Positions 51,577-59,346 of a stretch of 64,000 nucleotides of DNA are shown one piece after another. The DNA lies in assembly GCA_963765285.1 (NCBI GenBank), contig CAVXVR010000002.1, positions 1 through 64,000 on the forward strand, read 5' to 3'. Positions within the stretch are counted from its first letter, which is position 1, and every line of letters begins with the position of its first letter. The translations under genes and the position numbers were made by a program. Below the pieces are notes generated by a model. That model was not told the origin of the DNA. It ran no database searches and saw only the letters and a list, made by a program, of their open reading frames with translations. The stretch is from CAVWZH01 sp963765285. Its GTDB lineage: Bacteria; Acidobacteriota; Terriglobia; Terriglobales; Acidobacteriaceae.

Positions 51577-53022
51577 CTACATATCTTTGATGTGGGTGGC
51601 GATGTACCACTGATTCCCGAACGGGTCGGTTACACCTGCGCTGCGGTCTCCGTAGGTCTGATCTTTCGGCTCGGAAAGTGACGCTGCGCCCGCTTGCAGT
51701 GCCTGCCGGTAAACCGCATCGCAATCGGGAACATATAAATAGAACATGCTCTTCATGGGTTGATAGTCGCCGTGGGCCTCGCCCATCTCGAGCACCGAGC
51801 TGCCAACCTGGAATTCGGCGTGATGGACCACGCCGTCCGGCGATGCGTACTTAGACAGTTCTTTCGCACCGAACGCGCGCTTGATAAAGCTGATCACAGG
51901 CTCGGCGCGCAGCGGGTGCATATAGACGTTCACGCTGTTCAAACCTTTGGGAACGTAGCTCGGTCCCTTGTGGGTAGCGATGTACCAGAAATTGCCGGCG
52001 GGATCTTTCACGCTGCCGGAGCGCTCTCCATAGTCGTGATCCTGCGGCGCGTAGACCGAGGTTGCGCCGGCGCTAAGAGCTTTCTCGTAGGCTGCGTCGG
52101 CGTCCTCGACGTAGATATGCAGGGCCGTAGTATTCGGAGTGGATTTAAACTCACGTCCGGGAATGCCGCCGCCGATCATCAGCATGGAATCACCGAGGCG
52201 GGCCTCGGAGTGCAGGCCACCTGCCCCTCCCACGGTGCGGAAAGTTTCTTCGGCGCCGAACGCCTGCTTGGCAAATTCGAGCAGAGCGGGACCGTCTGCG
52301 GCAACCATGTAGGGCGTGATCGTGCGGTAGCCCTTGGGGATGGGATCGACGGCAGGCTTCTTCTTTTCAGCCTGCTTCATCATGGCGTCGAAGCGGCGAT
52401 GCATTTCCTCGACTGACATTGCTTCGGTCATGGTGAACACACTCCACTGATATCCGAAGGGATCCAGCAGAATTCCCTCGCGGTATCCGTAGAATTGATC
52501 GGTGATAGGACGCTGCACTTCGGCCCCGGCAGAGATGGCGTGTGCCGTGAACGCGTCCACGTCCGGAACGCTGAGGCGCATCATGACGGGAGAATTGCCG
52601 AGGGTTTCGGCACTGTACCTGCCGCCTTCCGGCCATTCGTCGCTGAGCAGGATGGTCGATTCGCCGATCACAATCTCGGCGTGCGGAATGCCCCCTGGGG
52701 TTTCGAAGCGCATGGTCTCTCTGGCCCCGAAAGCGTTCTTATAAAATTCGATGGCTTTGACGGGATCCTTAAAAGTAAGTCTCGGGGACGCGGTGGTGCG
52801 AACTGCAGCGATGAATTCGGTCGTGGTTGCCATGGATGATGCCTTCCTTTCCAAATCAGATTTGAGACGTGCCTTGAAATCTTCGCGCGGCAGTTCGCGC
52901 ATCGCGCCGGCAAGCTGCGAGTAAGGAGCGACGCCCGGCTCGGGCCGGGCCGGCGCTTTCTTCCCACGGACGACCACGTCGACCACTTCGTTCACTTGCT
53001 CGATCAGAGAGCGCTTAGGCAT
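51577..53022 (-). CDS. Triple VOC (glyoxalase-like) protein with a charged N-terminal leader
   Basis: The start is the ATG at 53022, with GGAGG 6 bases upstream inside the end of the sigma gene. A GTG at 53028 would bury that site. The product is 481 residues. Residues 1-65 (SLIEQVNEVVDVVVRGKKAP, AGAMRELPREDFKARLKSDL) are a charged helical leader. Three PhnB-like VOC domains follow: about 75-195 (AIEFYKNAFGARETMRFETP, GYREGILLDPFGYQWSVFT), about 225-345 (EFAKQAFGAEETFRTVGG, KDPAGNFWYIATH) and about 355-480 (FIKRAFGAKELSKYASPDGV, TDPFGNQWYIATH). It is translationally coupled to the ECF sigma gene. The leader may contact the sigma factor, as inference only. Confidence 0.82.
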   Translation of the reverse strand: MPKRSLIEQVNEVVDVVVRGKKAPARPEPGVAPYSQLAGAMRELPREDFKARLKSDLERKASSMATTTEFIAAVRTTASPRLTFKDPVKAIEFYKNAFGARETMRFETPGGIPHAEIVIGESTILLSDEWPEGGRYSAETLGNSPVMMRLSVPDVDAFTAHAISAGAEVQRPITDQFYGYREGILLDPFGYQWSVFTMTEAMSVEEMHRRFDAMMKQAEKKKPAVDPIPKGYRTITPYMVAADGPALLEFAKQAFGAEETFRTVGGAGGLHSEARLGDSMLMIGGGIPGREFKSTPNTTALHIYVEDADAAYEKALSAGATSVYAPQDHDYGERSGSVKDPAGNFWYIATHKGPSYVPKGLNSVNVYMHPLRAEPVISFIKRAFGAKELSKYASPDGVVHHAEFQVGSSVLEMGEAHGDYQPMKSMFYLYVPDCDAVYRQALQAGAASLSEPKDQTYGDRSAGVTDPFGNQWYIATHIKDM

Positions 53023-53602
53023 GGGCACCCTCCATTTGCTCGCGCAATTTTTCGAGCGCGCGGAACTGTAGTTGCTTTACCGCTCCTTCACTGCGCTTTA
53101 AGTGCTGCGCCACCTCGCGAATACTCTTTTGCTCCACGAATCGTTCGAAGATCACCTGGCGCTGGTCGGCAGGAAGCTGGTCGACTAACCGGAAAAGTTG
53201 GGCGCGATGCTCGATTACTTCGAGATCGGGTTCTGCTCCGGGATCAGGCGGATCATCGATACTTGGAACCTCCCTCGCCACGCGCTTCGAGCGATCCACA
53301 ATCGAGTTGGCCGCGATGCGCAACAGCCAGGCAGCAAAGGGCGCCCCACGCCACTCAAAACGGTTCAGACTAGCCAGTGCCCGATGAAACACATCCGCGG
53401 TCAAATCCTCGGCGGCATCACGATCACGCACCCGGCTCACGATAAAGGCATAGACGCGTTCAAAGTTAAGCTCGTAAAGCTCAGCGAAATGCGCAGGATT
53501 CTTTTGCGCTGCTTCAACCAGCAGACGCTCCTGCTCCAGGGGACGCACGGGCGCGTCTTCTCGGGACACCCGCGCTGCCGGTCGTCGTCTGGGGACGGCC
53601 AT
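53015..53602 (-). CDS. ECF-type RNA polymerase sigma factor
   Basis: The product is 195 residues. Region 2 reads FAELYELNFERVYAFIVSRV, RDRDAAEDLTADVFHRALAS and FAAWLLRIAANSIVDRSKR. Region 4 reads LPADQRQVIFERFVEQKSIR, EVAQHLKRSEGAVKQLQFRA. No separate anti-sigma gene lies nearby. Instead the next gene, overlapping by 8 bases, encodes the triple VOC protein with a charged leader. The start is the ATG at 53602, and an ATG-proximal ribosome site is weak. Confidence 0.93.
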   Translation of the reverse strand: MAVPRRRPAARVSREDAPVRPLEQERLLVEAAQKNPAHFAELYELNFERVYAFIVSRVRDRDAAEDLTADVFHRALASLNRFEWRGAPFAAWLLRIAANSIVDRSKRVAREVPSIDDPPDPGAEPDLEVIEHRAQLFRLVDQLPADQRQVIFERFVEQKSIREVAQHLKRSEGAVKQLQFRALEKLREQMEGAHA

Positions 53603-53739
53603 CGTGCCTCTAAGTGTATAAACTGCCGGGCTAGTGGAAGGTTACGGGAGAGATTTTAGCCTGCCCGAGGCTGAAAGGTGGCCGCCTGCCCTTTCGTTGA
53701 CTTCCCCTGAGGCGCTCTCTAAGATGGTCGCCCAACGGC

Positions 53740-56712
53740 ATGATCGGCGAAAGCGTCTCACACTACCGCATCGTCGAGAAACTCGGCGGCGGCGGAATGG
53801 GAGTGGTCTATAAGGCTGAGGACACCACTCTGCATCGTTTTGTCGCCCTGAAGTTTCTGCCCGATGACGTCGCCCGGGATCCCCAGGCCCTGGCCCGCTT
53901 TCAGCGAGAGGCGCAGGCAGCTTCTGCCCTGAACCACCCCAATATCTGCACCATCTATGAAATCGGGCAGCAGGACGGCAAGCCGTTCCTGGTGATGGAA
54001 TTTCTGGATGGCATGACGCTGAAACACCGCATCGCGGGACGCGCCCTGGACGCCGATACTCTGCTCAATCTGGGTGTGGAGATCGCCGACGCCCTCGATG
54101 CGGCGCACACCAAAGGCATTGTTCACCGCGACATCAAGCCGGCGAACATCTTTGTCACGGAGCGTGGCCACGCCAAGATTCTCGATTTTGGGTTGGCCAA
54201 GGTGGGACCGGCCGGATTGACCCAGCCGGGCATGGTGACCGAAGCCACGGCCGGAGTGAACGAAGAGCATCTGACCAGTCCGGGCGCAACTCTGGGGACC
54301 ATAGCCTATATGTCACCCGAGCAGGTGCGGGCGAAAGAACTTGATACGCGTACCGATCTATTTTCGTTTGGTGTCGTCCTCTACGAGATGGCGACGGGAG
54401 CCTTGCCATTTCGCGGAGAGAGTTCCGGAGTAATTTTCGAGTCGATTTTGAATCGTGCTCCTTTGCCTGCTCTGCGAATGAACCCTGACCTGCCTCCCAA
54501 GCTGGAGGACGTGATCAACAAGGCTCTGGAGAAAGACCGCAACCTGCGGTATCAGCACGCCTCCGAGATGCGGAGCGACTTGCAGCGCCTGAAACGCGAC
54601 ACCGATGTGGGACGCGCGATTGCAAGTTCAGGTGGGGTCGGGGTTGCGCACGAGAGCGGCTCGCAGCCTGTAATCCCGGCGGAGAGGCAGAGTTCGGGAC
54701 GAGTGTCGGCGGCTGCGCCGGCGTCGGTGCCTGCATCTTCCGGAGCGGTGAAGGCAGTCGAACCGGAGAAGGCTGCTGGCAGGAAATTTCCCAAGATTCT
54801 TGTTCCGCTAGCCGTCGTGGTTCTCGCAGCGCTGATTGGGGGAATTTTCTATTTTCGCTCCCGTTCCAGCGCGCGGCTCACCGAAAAGGACACAGTTGTG
54901 CTGGCGGAGTTCACCAATACCACTGGCGATCCGGTTTTCGACGGCACGCTGCGGCAGGGGCTTTCGGCGCAACTGGAGCAGTCGCCGTTTCTCAACCTGC
55001 TCTCTGACCAACGCATTGCGCAGACGCTCGCCCTGATGTCCCAGCCGAAAGATGCCCGGCTCACGCGCGAGCTGGCTCGCGAGGTCTGCCAGCGCACCGG
55101 CAGTGCGGCCGCCATCGAAGGCTCGATTTCCAGCTTGGGCAGCCAGTATGTCGTGGGGCTAAAAGCGGTGAATTGCCGCAGCGGCGATGTTTTGGCAAAT
55201 GAGCAGGCAACGGCCAACGGGAAAGAGCAGGTGCTCAAGGCGCTGGGTGAGGCGTCGACAAAAATACGCGAAAAGCTGGGAGAATCGCTGGCTTCAGTGC
55301 AGAAGTATGACGCACCCGCGGAAAACGTGACCACAGCATCGCTAGAGGCCCTGCAAGCCTATAGCCTCGGCTATCAGGCGATGATCGTGAAAAACGACGC
55401 TTCTACCGCCGTTTCATCGTTTCAGCGGGCGATCAGCCTGGACCCGAACTTTGCCATGGCCTATGCGCGTCTGGGAACCAGCTACGGCAACCTGGGCCAA
55501 ACCGCCCGGGCCGCCGAGAATATCCGCAAGGCCTACGAGCTGCGCGAACGGGTAAGCGAGCGGGAAAAGTTCTACATCGCTTCGCACTATGAACATTTCG
55601 TAACCGGAAACCTGGATGCCGCTCGCAAGACCTATGAGTTGTGGACGCAGACATATCCGCGGGACGGAGGTCCACTCACCAACCTGAGCGCCATCTACGG
55701 CAGTACAGGCGACTACGATCAGGCCCTGGTTGTGGGACAGGGATCGTTCAAACTCGATCCTGGAAGCGGGCTATCGTACGCGAATCTGGTTTTTGGCTAC
55801 TTGAATGTGGGCCGCCTGGATGAAGCCCGGGCGACCGCGTTGGAGGTGCAAGCCCACAACCTGGATAGTCCTCAAGTTCACTTCGGTCTCTACGCCATTG
55901 ATTTCCTGCAGCACGACGCGGCAGGAATGGAGCGCGAGGTGGCTGCGCTGCAGGGAAAACCCGGTTTCGAAGACGTCATGCTCTACTACGAATCCGACAC
56001 CGCCGCATATGCCGGGCGGTTTGCGAAAGCACGGGAGCTAACGCGGCGCGCAGCCGACTCGGCCCAACGCGCGGATGAAAAAGAGACGGCGGCGGGTTAC
56101 GAGGCAGAATCTGCAGTGCGCGAGGCACTGGTGGGAAACATGGGTCAGGCCAGGCAGCAAGCGCAGGCTGCCCTCGCTCTTTCGACCGGCAGAGATGTGG
56201 AAGCCATATCGGCGATCGCGCTGAGTTTGGCGGGTGATGCCGTTCAGGCCAGGAAGCTGGCCGACGATCTAGCCCGACGCTTCCCGGAAGACACAGTCGC
56301 GCAATTCCAACATCTGCCCATGATCCGCGCTGCCGGTTTTCTCCAAAGCGGGAATGCGGCGAAAGCCATCGATGCGCTTGCCCCGGCAACGCCCTACGAA
56401 CTCGGAGCTCCACCCACCACCTTGAACTTCGCTCTCTACCCTGTCTACCTGCGGGGCGAAGCGTACGTGGCAGCGCATCAAGGAAGCGCAGCGGCAGCGG
56501 AGTTCCAGAAAATTCTCGACCATCCCGGAGTCGTGGTGAACGAGCCGATCGGCGCGCTAGCCCACCTGGACATGGCCCGCGCCTATGCTCTGTCCGGCGA
56601 CTCCGCCAAAGCGAAAACTGCCTTCCAGGATTTCTTCGCTCTCTGGAAAGACGCGGATCCGGATCTTCCCATTCTGAACGAGGCAAAAGCCGAATACGCC
56701 AAGCTGCAGTGA
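53740..56712 (+). CDS. PknB-type serine/threonine kinase with extracytoplasmic TPR region
   Basis: The product is 990 residues. The kinase domain (about 9-285) has the Gly-loop LGGGGMGVVYKAED, Lys38 in VALKFL, catalytic HRDIKPANIF, DFGLAK, and SPEQ in place of APE. A low-complexity Ser/Ala/Pro linker leads to one membrane helix (about 350-372: KILVPLAVVVLAALIGGIFY). The outer part begins TVVLAEFTNTTGDPVFDGTL with a GSISSLGSQYVVGLKAVNC segment, the usual FlgO-like piece, followed by about six TPR-like units (FQRAISLDPNFAMAYARLGT). It probably senses envelope state; targets are unknown. Confidence 0.94.
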   Translation: MIGESVSHYRIVEKLGGGGMGVVYKAEDTTLHRFVALKFLPDDVARDPQALARFQREAQAASALNHPNICTIYEIGQQDGKPFLVMEFLDGMTLKHRIAGRALDADTLLNLGVEIADALDAAHTKGIVHRDIKPANIFVTERGHAKILDFGLAKVGPAGLTQPGMVTEATAGVNEEHLTSPGATLGTIAYMSPEQVRAKELDTRTDLFSFGVVLYEMATGALPFRGESSGVIFESILNRAPLPALRMNPDLPPKLEDVINKALEKDRNLRYQHASEMRSDLQRLKRDTDVGRAIASSGGVGVAHESGSQPVIPAERQSSGRVSAAAPASVPASSGAVKAVEPEKAAGRKFPKILVPLAVVVLAALIGGIFYFRSRSSARLTEKDTVVLAEFTNTTGDPVFDGTLRQGLSAQLEQSPFLNLLSDQRIAQTLALMSQPKDARLTRELAREVCQRTGSAAAIEGSISSLGSQYVVGLKAVNCRSGDVLANEQATANGKEQVLKALGEASTKIREKLGESLASVQKYDAPAENVTTASLEALQAYSLGYQAMIVKNDASTAVSSFQRAISLDPNFAMAYARLGTSYGNLGQTARAAENIRKAYELRERVSEREKFYIASHYEHFVTGNLDAARKTYELWTQTYPRDGGPLTNLSAIYGSTGDYDQALVVGQGSFKLDPGSGLSYANLVFGYLNVGRLDEARATALEVQAHNLDSPQVHFGLYAIDFLQHDAAGMEREVAALQGKPGFEDVMLYYESDTAAYAGRFAKARELTRRAADSAQRADEKETAAGYEAESAVREALVGNMGQARQQAQAALALSTGRDVEAISAIALSLAGDAVQARKLADDLARRFPEDTVAQFQHLPMIRAAGFLQSGNAAKAIDALAPATPYELGAPPTTLNFALYPVYLRGEAYVAAHQGSAAAAEFQKILDHPGVVVNEPIGALAHLDMARAYALSGDSAKAKTAFQDFFALWKDADPDLPILNEAKAEYAKLQ

Positions 56713-56742
56713 CCGGACTTCTGAGCAGATGCACGCCAGATC

Positions 56743-56880
56743 CCTCACTCGGCTGAACTACGCCGAGTTTCGGGATGACGCAGTGATGGACGATTGAGCT
56801 TGCTACTGGCTGCAAGGGGCCGTCCCGAAGCCCCGCGTTTGCTCCAGCGGGGCGAGGGATCTCGCGCGGGTCTCACCCAC
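56743..56880. repeat. TCATCCCGAAC-type repeat, second long copy
   Basis: It contains CTCGGCTGAACTACGCCGAG (hairpin, 56749-56768), TTTCGGGATGACG, CCCCGCGTTTGCTCCAGCGG and GAGGGATCTCGCGCGGGTCT (56855-56874). The last piece matches 49972-49991 almost exactly. Confidence 0.65.
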
Positions 56881-56984
56881 GCTTCGCTTGAGTGTGTCCG
56901 GCAAGTTTGCGCTCCCTGCTCTGATCCGCGTGATAAAATTTGGGCTTACGTCCATTCGTCAAGAGCCCAAGTGGTCTGAACAGG

Positions 56985-57671
56985 TTGGCGGAACCATTGA
57001 TTGAGCTGGCACCTTCGATTTTGTCGGCTGACTTCGCGCGCCTGGGGGAGCAAATCCACAGCGCGGCCGAAGGCGGTGGGACGGTCATCCATGTGGACAT
57101 CATGGATGGGCACTTCGTTCCCAACCTCACCATTGGGCCGCCGGTGGTCCGGAGCATTCGGCGGACAACCCGGTTGCCGCTCGATTGCCACCTCATGATC
57201 GAAAATGCGGACCAGTACATCCCGGAATTTGCTGAAGCCGGGGCAGACTGGATTTCGGTGCATCAGGAAGCCTGCGTACACCTGAACCGGACTTTGCATC
57301 TGATCAAGAGCCACAATTGCCTGGCCGGGGTGGTGATCAATCCGGCAACACCGGTGGAAACCCTTACAGAAGTGTTGGATGTGGCCGATTATGTTCTGGT
57401 GATGTCGGTAAACCCCGGCTTTGGTGGCCAGAAATTTATCCCGGGGGCGGTGCACAAAATCCGCCGGTTGGCCGATCTGAGGGCTGAGCGCGGGTTGAGC
57501 TATCGTATTGAGGTGGATGGGGGAATTGGGCTGGAGACAGTTGGTGAAGTGGTGCGAGCCGGAGCAGAAATTCTGGTGGCGGGCAACGCGGTGTTCGGGG
57601 AAGGCGATCCAAAGGTTAATGCCCAGCGGTTATTGAAGGCGGCTACGGAAGCGGCTTTGCAGCGAGTTTAG
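56985..57671 (+). CDS. rpe: Ribulose-phosphate 3-epimerase
   Basis: Rpe interconverts ribulose 5-phosphate and xylulose 5-phosphate. No ATG is available at the conserved N-terminus. The TTG at 56985 gives 228 residues (LAEPLIELAPSILSADFARL); a TTG at 56940 or 56997 is possible. Motifs are IHVDIMDGHFVPNLTIGPPV, CHLMIENADQYI, VMSVNPGFGGQKFIP and IEVDGGI, with the two catalytic Asp. It starts the rpe-bamD-receiver-valS run on the plus strand, though each gap holds repeats or a promoter candidate. Confidence 0.93.
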   Translation: MAEPLIELAPSILSADFARLGEQIHSAAEGGGTVIHVDIMDGHFVPNLTIGPPVVRSIRRTTRLPLDCHLMIENADQYIPEFAEAGADWISVHQEACVHLNRTLHLIKSHNCLAGVVINPATPVETLTEVLDVADYVLVMSVNPGFGGQKFIPGAVHKIRRLADLRAERGLSYRIEVDGGIGLETVGEVVRAGAEILVAGNAVFGEGDPKVNAQRLLKAATEAALQRV

Positions 57672-57689
57672 AGCGCCTGCATTCTCACA

Positions 57690-57736
57690 ATGCCGGGCTT
57701 CGCCCGGCGGACGGATCAGAGACCCGTCCCTACTGG
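57690..57736. repeat. GCCGGGC hairpin plus GATCAGAGACCCGTCCCTAC
   Basis: GCCGGGCTTCGCCCGGC is followed by GATCAGAGACCCGTCCCTAC. The second part aligns with the elements at 16264-16289 and 63442-63468. Confidence 0.75.
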
Positions 57737-57757
57737 TTCGTATCTTTTCGAGGTCTT

Positions 57758-59170
57758 ATGTCAAAGCGCATTCCGGTTGTTTTTCTCCTCGGGTTTTTGA
57801 GCCTGACTGTGGCCTGCACTAATAAGAAAGTGAACAATCCATTGGCGAATGTCGGCTCGAAGCAGCCTGACAAAGTGCTGTTCGACCGGTCGATGGACGC
57901 CATGAAGCACAACCGGTTCGACGTGGCCCGGATCACGCTGCAGACGCTGATCAATACTTATCCTGACTCCGAATACATTGCCCGCGCCAAACTGGCGGTC
58001 GCGGATTCGTGGTACGCCGAGGGCGGGACCGCTTCGCTGGCGCAGGCCGAGGCCGAATACAAAGATTTCGAAACCTTCTTCCCTAACATGCCGGAAGCGG
58101 CAGAAGCCCAGCTTAAGATCGCCAACATCCATTTTCAGGAGATGGAAAAGCCCGACCGCGACTACACCCACGCCATGCGCGCGGAGGACGAATACCGGCA
58201 GCTCATCCTGCAGTATCCGGACAGCAAGCTGGTTCCCGAAGCCAAGCAGCGCCTGATGCAGGTGCAGGAAGTGATCGCGGAGCGCGAGTACCGGGTGGGC
58301 AGATTCTACTACTTGCGTGGGTCTTACCCGGCCTCGATCGCTCGCCTACGGTCTCTGATCGACAAGTATCCGCTCTACAGCCAGGCCGACGAAGCGCTTT
58401 ATCTGCTGGGCCAGGCGTACGAAGCGGAGATCGCCACGGTGCGGTCCAAGCCGGGACCCGAGGACAAGAAGGGTCAGTACATTCAAATGCTGACCAAAGA
58501 TGCGTCCGACGCGTATGACAAGATCATCACGCGATATCCGTTAATGGACCGCGCTGAGGATGCCAAAGCGCGGCTGGAGGCGTTGCATCAGCCCGTGCCC
58601 CGTCCCACCAAGGCTGCAGTGGCGCAAAACAAGGCGGAACAGGACAGCCGGCATGAGAGCAGCACGGTGCAGCATGTCATGTCGACATTCCGCCGCAGCC
58701 CGGATGTAGCCCAAGCCGCCAAAGTCGGAGAGCCAACTTTGGTTGATCCACAAATGGTGAGCGCCACCGACGTCGTCCAGGAAGTCAACCGGGCGGCTAT
58801 GGGTGGGAACAGTTTAGGGGGCAACAACACATTGTCGGTGGAGGCAGTGGGAGTCGGAGCGCCCCCAGCGAGCCAGGCTGCGCCACGTTCCGATCAGCAG
58901 GCGCCGGCTGCGTCCGAGACCGCTGATCCCAACGAACTCAAGCCCAACGTAGCCCCGGACCCGAACGAACTCAAGCCAACTGCAAGTGACAGCACGCAAC
59001 CTCCGCCGCCGTTGCAGCAGGTGAACGAGATAGAACCAGGTGCGGCGGCGGCGAGTGCTCCTGCTCAGGCGACCGATGCTTCATCCGCTAGCCAGGCAGC
59101 GGACGACAAAACCATCTCTTCCAGCAAGCGCAAGAAAAAGAAGGGCATAAAGAAGGTAATTCCTTTCTAG
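57758..59170 (+). CDS. bamD: Outer-membrane assembly lipoprotein BamD, long form
   Basis: BamD is the essential lipoprotein of the BAM complex that inserts beta-barrels. The product is 470 residues. The signal ends in a lipobox before Cys21 (FLSLTVACTNKK). Residues 35-270 form five TPR-like repeats (LFDRSMDAMKHNRFDVARIT, LQTLINTYPDSEYIARAKLA, EYRQLILQYPDSKLVPEAKQ, LIDKYPLYSQADEALYLLGQ). Beyond residue 290 a disordered Ala/Pro/Ser/Gln-rich tail of about 170 residues ends in KRKKKKGIKKVIPF. E. coli BamD is about 245 residues, so the tail is extra. It repeats PNELKP twice. Confidence 0.9.
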   Translation: MSKRIPVVFLLGFLSLTVACTNKKVNNPLANVGSKQPDKVLFDRSMDAMKHNRFDVARITLQTLINTYPDSEYIARAKLAVADSWYAEGGTASLAQAEAEYKDFETFFPNMPEAAEAQLKIANIHFQEMEKPDRDYTHAMRAEDEYRQLILQYPDSKLVPEAKQRLMQVQEVIAEREYRVGRFYYLRGSYPASIARLRSLIDKYPLYSQADEALYLLGQAYEAEIATVRSKPGPEDKKGQYIQMLTKDASDAYDKIITRYPLMDRAEDAKARLEALHQPVPRPTKAAVAQNKAEQDSRHESSTVQHVMSTFRRSPDVAQAAKVGEPTLVDPQMVSATDVVQEVNRAAMGGNSLGGNNTLSVEAVGVGAPPASQAAPRSDQQAPAASETADPNELKPNVAPDPNELKPTASDSTQPPPPLQQVNEIEPGAAAASAPAQATDASSASQAADDKTISSSKRKKKKGIKKVIPF

Positions 59171-59285
59171 GACAAGCGAATGGTCTTAATGCTGCCGGTG
59201 AACCGCGAGATGACGAGTCCGCCAGCGCGGCGTGCTTACCCGGTTGTGACTGACCGCTGGTAACGTCCTTACTATCGTATTGTCA

Positions 59286-59312
59286 TTGACTTACGGTCTG
59301 ATACCGTTTAAT
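59286..59312 (+). promoter_or_regulatory. Weak candidate promoter for the receiver gene
   Basis: TTGACT (59286-59291) and TTTAAT (59307-59312) are separated by 15 bases, slightly short. The start codon is 35 bases further on. Confidence 0.35.
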
Positions 59313-59346
59313 TTCGCGCTATCTCCCCCACACCAAAGGACCGCCC

